Of a stretch of DNA of 64,000 nt, positions 43,745 through 54,449 are shown piece after piece. This stretch comes from Hygrocybe punicea (taxonomy: Eukaryota; Basidiomycota; Agaricomycetes; Agaricales; Hygrophoraceae). The DNA is taken from NCBI GenBank assembly GCA_963556145.1, contig OY744461.1, positions 2,232,001 through 2,296,000 on the forward strand. Direction: 5' to 3'. Each line of letters opens with the position of its first letter. The first letter of the stretch is position 1. The notes beneath the pieces are model-generated. The model searched no databases. It saw nothing but the letters and a program-made list of their open reading frames with translations, and was not told the origin of the DNA. Both the position numbers and the translations under genes were made by a program.

Positions 43745-44960
43745 CGAAGCAGAGGGATATATTGGCTGGCCATGGGAGATGGATTGGCCGACCGGTCTGG
43801 GTATCTTGGCTGGTCATGGAACATGGATTGGCCAACCAGGCTAGGTATCTTGGCTGGCCATGGAACATGGATTGGCCGACTTGTCTGGGTGTTTCAGCTG
43901 GCCATGGAATGTGGATTGGCCAACTGGGCTGGGTATCTTGGCTGGCCATGGAACATGGATTGGCCGACTGCCCTGGGTATTTCGGCTGGCCATGGAATGT
44001 GGATTGGCTGACTGGGCTGGGTATCTTGGCTGGCCATGGAACATGGATTGGCCGACCTGTCTGGGTATTTTGGCTGGCCATGGAACTTGGATTGGCCGAC
44101 CTGTCTGGGTATTTTGGCTGGCCATGGAACTTGGATTGGCCGACCTGTCTGGGTATTTTGGCTGGTCATGGAACATGGATTGGCCGACCAGGCTAGGTAT
44201 CTTGGCTGGCCATGGAACATGGATTGGCCGACTTGTCTGGGTGTTTCGGCTGGCCATGGAATGTGGATTGGCCGACTGCCCTGGGTATTTCGGCTGGCCA
44301 TGGAACATGGATTGGCCAACTTGTCTGGGTGTTTCGGCTGGCCATGGAATGTGGATTGGCCAACCATTCTGGGTATTTCGGTTGGCCATGGAACATGGAT
44401 TGGCCGATGGGTCTGGGTATTTCGGCTGGCCATGGGAGGTGGATTGGCCGACTGGGATGGGTATCTTGGCTGGCCATGGAACATGGATTGGCCGACCTGT
44501 CTGGGTATTTTGGCTGGCCATGGAACTTGGATTGGCCAACCTGTCTGGGTATTTTGGCTGGCCATGGAACTTGGATTGGCCGACCTGTCTGGGTATTTTG
44601 GCTGGCCATGGAACTTGGATTGGCCGACTGCCCTGGGTATTTCGGCTGGCCATGGAACATGGATTGGCCGACTTGTCTGGGTGTTTCGGCTGGCCATGGA
44701 ATGTGGATTGGCCAACCAGTCTGGGTATTTCGGTTGGCCATGGAACATGGATTGGCCGATGGGTCTGGGTATTTTGGCTGGCCATGGGAGGTGGATTGGC
44801 CGACTGGGATGGGTATCTTGGCTGGCCATGGAACTTGGATTGGCCGACTGCCCTGGGTATTTCCATCAATTGGCCAACCGGGCTAGGTCTTTCGGCTGGC
44901 CATGGAACATGGATTGGCTGACCTCTGTGTGTTTATTGGCTGGCCATGAGACATGGATTG
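43745..44960 (+). repeat. 44-bp minisatellite array, left (about 27 units)
   Basis: Unit: GGCTGGCCATGGAACATGG, ATTGGCCGACC, TGTCTGGGTATTTT, repeating every 44 bases (for example 44071 to 44115). Variants at the last third (CTGCCCTGGGTATTTCGG, CCAGGCTAGGTATCTTGG) alternate in blocks. Since 44 is not divisible by three, each frame reads the three phases in turn; open frames on both strands (353 and 342 codons) come from the unit lacking stops. Confidence 0.92.
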
Positions 44961-45902
44961 GCTGACTGTACTGGGTGTAGCCATTGAACATGGGTTGGCC
45001 AAATCTTTGGTTATATGACATGGCCATAGCACCTGGGTTGGCCAAAGCTCCAGCTCCATTGGGATGGCCACAGCTCTAATTACATCAGCTGTCAACATGA
45101 TATGCATTGGCCAACACTCAGAATACATTGGCTGGTCATGGCACATTGGTTGGCTGTTCCTAATGGGTCTTTGGCTAGTTGTGGGTCATGGATTGACTAG
45201 TGCCAGAGATATAATGGCCAGCCATGATACCGCTGACCTTGTGACATAGGGTTAGGGTTTACACCGATAAAATGCAATAAATTCCTTCTAAGACATTGAC
45301 AGCTTAACATTACAACAAGTACTGGTACTGTGTCACAAATGCCTCTGAAAGGATAATAAGCAAGACACCAACGCCATTCAGTCTTGATCTCAAAGGAGGA
45401 GCTCTTCTCCTTCTTGATCAAGACTAACTGACAAAGAAAATACTAACAAAAATTTTGTGAACAAATAACCAAAAATGGATACTGAAATCAACTAAACTAA
45501 CAATATTACCTGGTCTCAATGTCACTAAAGGAAGGCTTAAAAGTAATAATGAGACTTACCTGGTCAACTTTCAATGATGCCACCAGGCCCACTACAAGTA
45601 GGTTGCCCAGCAAGGAAATCAGGGGGATTCACCCGCCCTTTCATTCCTGAAGACCTGTACAGTGACAAGCACTCATTTCTGAGGACCAGACACCAACAGT
45701 TGGCACGCAGAGATGCCACAATGTTCATTCAAGTTGAACAGATAACTTCAACAAAAGATACTGTCAGTAATGGGGTAATACAAATTAATCACTCATCTGG
45801 ATGCAAACATACCAAAGAAGATACCTGACGGTGAAAAAGAAGAACATACCACAATAATCAAGTAGTCCTGTGAAGTGAACAGATGTGAGCAACAAAGCCT
45901 GT

Positions 45903-46591
45903 GGAAATCACCTACCAGTTAAGACTATGACACTACAGAATCTCTGGTTGTTGCCCGGTACAATAACCAAGGATCCTGTAGTGTCATCAAAAGTGGTAGT
46001 GGTGGTTGTGAGGTAAGGAGAAAATCTCAACCGTGTTTGATGGGCTTGTACTTATTTGTTCATGTGACTTAACGTGTTTGTTGACCACATGTCACAAAGT
46101 GTGATGTCACGTTGGGCCGTCCAAACGTTACATCACACTTGTGACATGTCGCATCTCATCAATCATGTGACCTGTCGCGTTGCATTAATCATGTGACACG
46201 TGAGTGGTAATAATCATCATATTCCGAGGGCAGGATTCCTGCCCTCAGAATATGATGATTATTACCACTCACGTGTCACATGATTAATGCGACGCAACAG
46301 GTCACATGATTGATGAGACGCGACATGTCACAAGTGTGATGAGACGCGACATGTCACAAGTGTGATGTAACGTTTGGACGACCCAACGTGACATCACACT
46401 TTGTGACATGTGATCAACAAACATGTTAAGTCACATGAACAAATAAGTACAAGACCATCAAACATGGTTATTTTCTTCTTACCTCACAACTACTACTACC
46501 ACCTTTGGTGACACTATAGGATCCTTGGTTATTGTACCAGGCAATAACCAGAGATTCTGGAGTGTTATTGTCTTAACTGGTATGTGATTTC
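45903..46591. repeat. Near-perfect long hairpin, arms about 330-350 bp, loop about 1 base
   Basis: Left arm from GGAAATCACCTACCAGTTAA and right arm ending TTAACTGGTATGTGATTTCC meet at GAGGGCAGGA-T-TCCTGCCCTC (centre about 46236). The right arm has a duplicated block of roughly 26 bp (GAGACGCGACATGTCACAAG twice). The arms contain many TCACATGA and CACATGTC boxes. Confidence 0.88.
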
Positions 46592-46653
46592 CTCCCTCAT
46601 ATTCATCACTTCACTGACTACTTTATTATTGTGATATGTTCATTGTTATGTTT

Positions 46654-47028
46654 CACAGGAGACAGATGAGGATTTTTGCCATCAAAGAATATTGCGATAT
46701 CCACTTAAATATTGAAATTATTTGTGTTGTTATCATAAGTCTGAAAAGGTTGTAAACAATAAGGTTATCTAAAAGTGGTATTCACACTGAAGACAGTGCA
46801 GGCAAAATTTTAAACTATTTGGTCTCCAGACATTCAAGCATGTGGCTTTGTGCCCGAACATCTGGAGAGTAAATAATCTAAAATTTTGCTGCACTATCTT
46901 TGGTGTGAATACTAACCTTACTTTTTACAATATTTTTCAGACTTATAATAACAACAAAAATAATTTCAATATTTGAGTGGAGATCGCAATATTCTTTGAT
47001 GGCAAAAAATCCTCATCTGTCTCCTGTG
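46654..47028. repeat. Second hairpin, arms about 170 bp
   Basis: CACAGGAGACAGATGAGG at 46654 pairs with CCTCATCTGTCTCCTGTG ending at 47028; further in, CATCAAAGAATATTGCGAT and AATATTGAAATTATTT pair with the other side. The loop is around 46835-46860. Confidence 0.85.
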
Positions 47029-47994
47029 TTTGCATGCAGATGAGAGATTAATGTGTATTATCCCATTACTGACAGTGTCTTTTTTTGAACTGAGCTATTC
47101 AACTTGAATGAATATTGTGGCATCTTTGCGTGCCAACTGTTGGTGTCTGGCCCCCAGAAAGTACTGCTTGCCACTGTACAGGCCTCCAAGAATGAAAGAG
47201 CAGGAGAACCCCCCTGATTCCCTTGCCAGGCAAGCTACTGGTAGTGGGCCTGGTGGCATCATTGAAATTTGACCAGGTAAACCTCATCATTATTTGTAAG
47301 CCTCCCATTAGTGACATTGAGACCAGGTAATGTTCTTAGTGTGGTTGATATGAGTGTTTATGTCAACATATTTTTGGTTATGTGTTTGCAAAGATTTTGG
47401 TAGTGTTTTCTTTGTCAGTCAGTCTTGATCAAGAAGGAGGAGAGCCTCCTTTGAGATCAAGACTGAATGGCTTTGGGGTCTTGCTTTTGGTCCTTTCAGA
47501 TGTGTTTGTGAATTCACAGTAGCAGTACTTGTTGTAGTGTTAAGCTGTGACTGGCTTAGAATGAATGTATTGAATGTTATCGGCCTCAACCAAACCTTAA
47601 GTCAGATTGTCAGCCAACCATATCATGGCTGGCCAATATATCTCAGGCCAGCCCCTCCATGGCCCACAGCCAACAAAAGACTTGATAGGATCAGCTAAAT
47701 CATGTCCCATGACCAGCCAATGTATTCCTAGTGTAGGCTAACCCCATGGGCAGCTGATGTGTCCATAACATTGGCCAACCCATGTTGCATGAGCAGCCAA
47801 AAGACTCAAAGGAGCAAGTGACCCATGTGTGATCGGCCAATATACTAACGAGGATTGGCCAACCTATGATGACTATGTCCTATGGTGAGCCCAATATACC
47901 ACAAACTGTTGTCAATTTGTGTTCCATGTACAACTGGAATATCCCTAACATTAGCCCATGTCCTTCCTAGGGCCAGCCTGCATACCCACCCGCT

Positions 47995-48990
47995 TCAGCT
48001 AACTAAAGTTCTAGAGCCAGCTAATATACCCAGAGATTTGGCCAACTCATGCACCATAGCCAGCCAATATACCAATACAGATCGGCCAATCCACCTCCCA
48101 TGGCCAGTGAAAATACCTATTGCGGTCAGCCAATTCATTTTCCATGGCCAGCCAAAATACCCAGTTCCATTGTTCAATCTACCTTTCATGGCCAGCCAAA
48201 ATACCCAGACTGGTTGGCCAATCCATGTTCCATGGCCAGTGGAAATGCCCAGACTAGTCAGCCAACCCATGGTGCATGGCCAGCTGACATACCCAGTGCA
48301 GTTGGCCAATCCATGTTCCATGGCCAGCCGAAATACCCAGACCCATCGGCCAACCCATGTTCCATGGCCAACCAAAATACCCAGACCAGTCGGCCAATCC
48401 ATCTCCCATGGCCAGCTGAAATACCCAGTGCAGTCGGCGCATCCATGCTCCATGGCCAGCCGAAATACCCAGACCCGTCGGCCAATCCACCTCCCATGGC
48501 CAGCCGAAATACCCAGACCCATCGGCCAATCCATGTTCCATGGCCAACCGAAATACCCAGACCGGTCGGCCAATCCCGATTCCATGGCCACCCGAAATAC
48601 CCAGGGCAGTCGGCCAATCCATGTTCCATGGCCAGCCGAAATACCCAGACCCGTCGGCCAATCCACCTCCCATGGCCAGCCGAAATACCCAGACCCGTCG
48701 GCCAATCCACCTCCCATGGCCAGCCGAAATACCCAGACCCATCGGCCAATCCATGTTCCATGGCCAACCGAAATACCCAGACCGGTCGGCCAATCCCGAT
48801 TCCATGGCCAGCTGAAATACCCAGTGCGGTCGGCCAATCCATGTTCCATGGCCAGCTGATATACCCAGTGCAGTCGGCCCATCCATGCTCCATGGCCAGC
48901 CGAAATACCCAGACCTGTCGGCCAATCCACCTCCCATGGCCAGCCGAAATACCCAGACCGGTTGGCCAATATATCCCCCTGCTTCGGCCA
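47995..48990 (-). repeat. 44-bp minisatellite array, right (about 20 units)
   Basis: Inverted counterpart of 43745-44960: CCATGGCCAGCCGAAATACC, CAGACCCGTCGGCCAATCC repeated at 44 bases. Flanked outward by the inverted terminus containing CTCGGCCAAGCCATCTCCC and GGAGAAAGATATTGGTCGGC, which also occurs at the left end (43670-43720). Confidence 0.9.
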
Positions 48991-49147
48991 ACTCATGTCC
49001 CTCAGAACATAGACCCCTCGGCCAAGCCATCTCCCCTGGAGAAAGATATTGGTCGGCCGAGATTGGCTGGCCCACTCAGAGTGGGAATTGTCCATCTCGG
49101 CTGAGCCATGTCTTGTGGAAAAGATATGCTGTAAGGTGTGTGAATTA

Positions 49148-49957
49148 CAGCTGTTTTTGTAATTGTTGGCAGTAACTCAGCTTTTTTCAATCAATTAGAA
49201 AAATATGGACTTAGTAGAATTTTGAATGCTGAGTTGTGTATCTCATGAGATACTGCATGGATTGGGATGGTTCTGGAGGGAAAGTTGTACTATTTTTTAA
49301 GGGCTATCAATTCCTGTAATTACATTTGGACAATATCCAGTGTATGGTGAGTTGTGGATGAAATAAAAGGTAAACCAGTGTTTTTTAACACCCAAAATGA
49401 TATTGTCAAATTATGGCATCAAATGAACTCCTATGAAGAATTGTAAGGGGGAAGTTGTTCATTTTTTCAAGGCTAGAAGTACATATGCTGTGTTTTTCTT
49501 TATTTTTTCTCCTTTGAGCCAATATGACATCTGTACTGTGTTCGTCTGCATTAGATCTGAAATATGACATGAATCATAAATATTGCTCAAAGGAGAAAAA
49601 ATAAAGAAAAACACAGCATATGTACTTCTAGCCCTTGAAAAAATGAACAACTTCCCCCTTACAATTCTTCATAGGAGTTCATTTGATGCCATAATTTGAC
49701 AATATCATTTTGGGTGTTAAAAAACACTGGTTTACCTTTTATTTCATCCACAACTCACCATACACTGGATATTGTCCAAATGTAATTACAGGAATTGATA
49801 GCCCTTAAAAAATAGTACAACTTTCCCTCCAGAACCATCCCAATCCATGCAGTATCTCATGAGATACACAACTCAGCATTCAAAATTCTACTAAGTCCAT
49901 ATTTTTCTAATTGATTGAAAAAAGCTGAGTTACTGCCAACAATTACAAAAACAGCTG
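49148..49957. mobile_element. 810-bp foldback MITE, TA duplication
   Basis: TA at 49146-49147 and 49958-49959 bound ends CAGCTGTTTTTGTAATTG and complement. Arms of about 375 bp match closely over a spacer of about 60-70 bp near 49545. Landmarks shared with 3541-3805. Sits 16 bp from the 5.5-kb palindrome, in the same Helitron gene. Confidence 0.88.
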
Positions 49958-50290
49958 TAAATGAACCAAAAGGCTTTATATGGGATGCACAAGATTGGAG
50001 CTGTGCTTATGATTCACTCTTTACAATATTATTAGCAATATGGAATGAAGATCCATCAAGTTGGAAAAAATGATTCAATAGCATCAATGAAATATTAAAG
50101 ATTTTAAGCCTAGGATTCAAACGATCAAAGAATAACACAACAGATTTAGAAACAGTTAGAAATACAATCAGACATTTATTGCATCAAGATAAACCAGAAA
50201 TATTTTCTTATGGTCAAGTTGGCATTGCCATAAGTGGTTTGGCCCATTATATAATGAAAGCAAATGAACCAATGACTTCAACTTGTCTTA
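49958..50290 (+). pseudogene. Helitron-linked cysteine-peptidase-like domain, first half
   Basis: Reads NEPKGFIWDAQDWSCAYDSL, FTILLAIWNEDPSSWKK, TGA, FNSINEILKILSLGFKR, HLLHQDKPEIFSYGQVG, GLAHYIMKANEPMTSTCL. The DWSCAYDS block looks like the Cys box of papain-like deubiquitinating peptidases. It is interrupted at 50290 by the Tc1/mariner element and continues at 55893. One TGA stop. Confidence 0.6.
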
Positions 50291-50308
50291 CAGCCATTTG
50301 CAGCGAGC

Positions 50309-53300
50309 TTGACACTACACGTGGATTTTGAGTACTTTAGGAAATATGGACTTAGTCATTTTTTTGCCTCTCAGCCACTCAACATGTACCATATGATCAG
50401 CCACAATGTCAAGATTGCAGCCATCCGCCTCCACAAACACTCCCTACTTGATCTCGAGGACATTCTTGACTGCTGCAACATGTCACAGAGTACATTTTTC
50501 TGTATCTTCAAGCTTTGGCAGGAGACAGGTGATGTTGTCTCCAACAAGATGAGGATCCGCACTTCAACTCGCCTTCTCAATTTCGATGACGTCCTGTACC
50601 TCTGCCAACTCATCAAACAGAATCCCAACTTCTTTCTCAACGAGCTACTACATCTCTTGAAGACCAATCGCTTCATTTCAGTCCACTACACCACCATCCA
50701 CAAGGAACTCCTCCGAGCTGGTGTCAGCCACAAACAGCTCCAGCGGATCGCAATCAAGTGAAATGAAGACCATCGTGCTGAGTTCATTGTGCGGATGGCA
50801 TGGTACACCCCAGATGAACTAGGGTTCATCGATGAAGTTTCCAAGGATGAGTGCACCATAGGTCAACGTTGCGGACGAGCGAAACGGGGCCGACACGCAC
50901 AAAAATCTCAACCATTCTATTGCGGGCATCACACATCGACTGTCGGCTGCCTTACCCTCGACAGTTTCGTGTCTGCCACATGCGTAGAGGGCTCATTGAC
51001 GAAGGCAGCACTTCTGCATTGGCTGGAACACATACTGGTTGACTGCGCCTTCCCCTTCATGATAGCAAGCACATATATGGGTCGATATCTTCCTCGGGTT
51101 TGGAGTACTGGTGTTAATGGGCGAGTTGGACTGAGTACGCCAAGCATGAGTCAGTTCCAAGTCAAATATTTTAGCTAATTGAAGGCAGGAGAAATATTAA
51201 TGAAAAATGACCTGAAGTGCACATGCAGCTATTTTCACAACAACTCAGACCTAGAGCTGGGCTCAGAAGCTAAGCTTCCTAATCTGGACTATGGCCAGTG
51301 CGCTGAGTGTGGCACTGCTGAAGTACACTCAGGCTGGCAGGGAGATTGAACACAGATGTGAAGATTGACCTTTTTACTCCTCAGGCGTCAGTTCTTGTTG
51401 GTGTGATTGGAGAAAGTGGACTTGATCATCTAGACAATCTCACATTCATGTGAGTACAGTTTTTTTGTTACCCAGAGTTCATGATAAATGTATGTTTTTT
51501 ATGGCGGTCCATTCTGGACAAAACCATATATTGTCTAGAGTTCTCTAGAGTTCTCCAGAGTTCTCCAGAGAATTTCTCTAGAGAACTCAAGGGAAATTTT
51601 CTAGTCTCTGGTGAAATTCTCTAGGCCCTGGTGAAATTCTCTAGTCTCTGGTGAAATTCTCTAGACCCTGGAGAAATTCTCTAGTCTCTGGAGAAATTCT
51701 CTAGACCCTGGAGAAATAAATTCTCTGGCCCCTAGATGGGTCTGGGAATGGGATGGGGAGTGAGAGAGCAGGGTGGATGGGGAGATAGGGATGGAGATAT
51801 CAGGGTAGATGAGGACAATGGTTGGATAAAGAGAGCATTGGGGAGAGATGGGGAGATGGGGATTAGGAATCAATGAGCACCAGTAAGCTGAGATGAAATC
51901 ATGCAGATTGGAACAATCCCAAGAGTATGCTTCATAGAGCACTGGCTGAGGAGGTGTACTTCATTCCATTCAGTGCCATCATTACTAGCAGTAAAAGGCA
52001 AATGACTGATCACATGTCTCTCAGCCTCTCAACACATCACCCCCCCCCCACACTCCCACACTCAACCACCTTGATAATGACAGTAATGAGGATGAATCCT
52101 GGTGGCACAGCCTTGTTCTTTAAATATGAATATACTTCATGTACAATGTAAAATGAACAGGGTTTGGGAACTTTATCTACTAATATAAGAATATCAAGTT
52201 GTTGATTGATAAGTCAAGGCTTGGTGGTGATGTCCCACTTGTTGATAATCTATGCAGAAATCTTTCAATTTGAGGTCACTGCAGAACCCAGCCTTGAAAC
52301 CTTGAAACATCCTTAACACTGCTTACCTCCACCTTACCATTCATCTCTCCAAGTGTTCACCCAATATAGTGCTGAACCTCATACCAACAATAAATATGCA
52401 AAGCCTCCTAATTACATTCTCATACACCAATTGAACTGCCATCTCCCCTCTCAATATCCCTAACCCTTCATCATTTTCTGAGATAACACCTGATCACATT
52501 TAGGTATACTTGATATCCCAGCATGGTCTCACGTTCTTGAATACACTTGAGGGTCCTGTGAAGGTTGTGGTTGGCATGATGAGGAGGATGTAATGTAAAA
52601 CAGGGTATCTGGACATTGGGACTCCCTGCACATACCACACCTGGCTGCAGACCTCATTAGCAATCAGAACTTGGTAAGTCTTGTTAACATGTTCTGTGCA
52701 TTTTCTTTTGCTTATCAACTGCTCAGCAACTGTGAATAGCAAAACAGGTGAATATCTGGTGTTGTTGGGACTGACCATTCCCCTTCTCTACCCCATTCTC
52801 TATCTCTCCATATCCTCCCTCATGCTCTCCTCACTATATCCAGTTATTTCCCCCATCCACACCTCTCAATCACTCCCCATCCCCCCATCTAGGGGCTATA
52901 GAATTTCACCCATTGCCTCCATCTACCCTGCTACCTCCATCACTATCTCCCCATCCACTCAGCTCTCTCACTTCCATCCCCATCAAGTTATCATAGCCAA
53001 TATCATGGCAGGTGTGCCTCTCAGACAGAGTTGTTATTCCATTCAATACCATTTTCAACATTTGCCACACAGTAGGCAAGCATATTCACCTTTCTGATTA
53101 CCCACTCAAATTGATATTTTGAAATGTAGTGCATATTTGTCATTTTCAGGGCAATATATTGGGATTATGAGTTTTCCTTGGGGTACAAAAAGGTTGGCCT
53201 TGATGCATATGTCAGGGTCAACAAGATGTATTCTTGGTCAATTGTGCCAGGTAAATGGGTAAACATAATAGGTTAATAATTGGATATTATTAATTGGAGG

Positions 53301-54327
53301 GAATATGGAGGACATCACACTCTACCACGCATTCCTTAGTACTCCCTAAGGACTCCTTAAGGACTCCTCTAGTAAATTGCAAGGAGTCCTCAAGGAGTCC
53401 CTAAGGAGTCCCTGATTTTCTCACCATAGAAACCTCTTCCTAAGGACAAGAAGTCCCCAAGGAGTCTCCTCAAAGAGTCCTCATAGTGATAATTAACTGC
53501 CATCATTACTTATCAAGGAGTCCCAAAGGTGTCCCTAATTAAGTAGGGGTCAGAGAATTTCTCCAGGGGCTATACAATTTATCCTGGGGTTAGAGAATTT
53601 CTCCAGAGACTAGAGAATTTCTCCAAGGTCTAGAGAATTCCCCCAAGGACTAGAGAATTTCTCCAGAGATCTCTAGAGAATTTTGCCATGGCCTAGAGAA
53701 TTTCTCCAAGGCCTAGAGCATTTCTCCAAGGCCTCTGGAGAACTCTAGACAATGTATGGTTTTGTCCAGAACAGACCATGGCGCCATACTTTTTCCAATG
53801 AGTAAACATGTGAACCCAGACACGGCAAGTTCAACCCTGCTCTGAACTGCATTTGAATCAATGACTACATAGCCCTGGCGATTCCATCGGGAAATCGAGG
53901 AGGGTCTTAGCTTGCCTTACATAGCCTGATAAGATATATAAGTTGTGTAATATATTCAAGAATTGGTATGTTGGTCCACTCTCTTGACTAGCTGCGGCCT
54001 GATCCCAAGCTACAGTTACCAAAATGCAGCACCTATCCCGGTCCCCTCAGCGTCCTCGTTCTGGACAATGCCAGGATCCACCACAATGATGAAATTCTCG
54101 CCCTTGCAGACCGTTTCAGCATGCGGATTGAATATCTCCCACCGTATTCTCCTGACCTCAATCCCATTGAGGAGGTGTTCTCAAAGGTGAAGCACTTTAT
54201 CAGGAGAAATGTGGAGTATTACCAGGCTACGACTGGAGATGGGATCTTGTATGACATGTATGAGGTATTGGATGTAGTTACGAGCAGCAACGTGGAGGGC
54301 TACTTCATGCATGCCGGGTATTTCTAG
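50309..54327 (+). pseudogene. Tc1/mariner DD34E transposase, one TGA stop and a 3-kb intron
   Basis: Exon 1 50309-51037: helix-turn-helix region with SLLDLEDILDCCNMSQSTFF and NPNFFLNELLHLLKTNR (about 40-130); AIK, TGA at 50759, NEDHRAEFIVRMAWYTPDE; GFIDEVSKDE (first Asp); GCLTLDSFVSATCVEGSL; ALLHWLEHIL. Intron 51038-54015 (GT..CAG). Exon 2: LPKCSTYPGPLSVLVLDNAR, IHHNDEI (second Asp), YLPPYSPDLNPIEE (Glu), ending HAGYF at 54327. There are 34 residues between the second Asp and the Glu, so DD34E as in Tc1. The TGA fits a CGA origin, and Cys/His stand at places where relatives have Arg (CTIGQRCGRAK, FYCGHHTS). Inactive as it stands unless the stop is read through. Confidence 0.85.
51500..53788. 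mobile_element. 2.3-kb TIR element with inverted short tandem arrays, inside the transposase intron
   Basis: Ends TATGGCG..TTCTGGACAAAACCATA and its inverse (TATGGTTTTGTCCAGAA ..CGCCATA). Inward, about 21-bp repeats TCTCTAGACCCTGGAGAAAT (51540-51730) are mirrored by AGAATTTCTCCAAGGCCTAG (53545-53755). Further in, a GGAGATGGGG-rich block (51737-51865) faces a CTCCCCATCC-rich block (52790-52985), and AAGGAGTCC repeats lie at 53335-53530. No transposase seen. No clear duplication. Confidence 0.75.
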
Positions 54328-54449
54328 CACCTTTTTTTTGCTTGTATTGTATTGTACTTAGTGCTGGCACAAAACGTAAATGAACGTTTGACTTGGATTG
54401 CACAGGGTGATGCGAACTACGCTAAAAACTATGCTACGCTAAAAAAAAA

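Larger units (their letters stand above)
43600..49131. mobile_element. 5.5-kb giant palindromic element with inverted 44-bp arrays
   Basis: Seen: inverted ends CAGCRTATCTTT then CATGGSTCAGCYGAGATGG and on (about 130 bp); then 44-bp arrays in opposite orientation; then inverted arms at about 45236-45850 and 47030-47610 (landmarks TCAGTCTTGATCTCAAAGGA, GGTCTCAATGTCACTA, CATTACTGACAGT); then two separate hairpins in the middle. Inserted in the Helitron helicase-peptidase gene after LEPF. Right flank TA, left flank TT, so a TA duplication is possible but not proven. No coding capacity. Confidence 0.85.

Noticed and set aside
43390..49104. Many 180-366 codon open frames in the 44-bp arrays on both strands
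   Set aside because: All frames on both strands are open at once, which comes from the repeat unit; repetitive Trp/Gly- or Pro/Asn-rich readings have no support.
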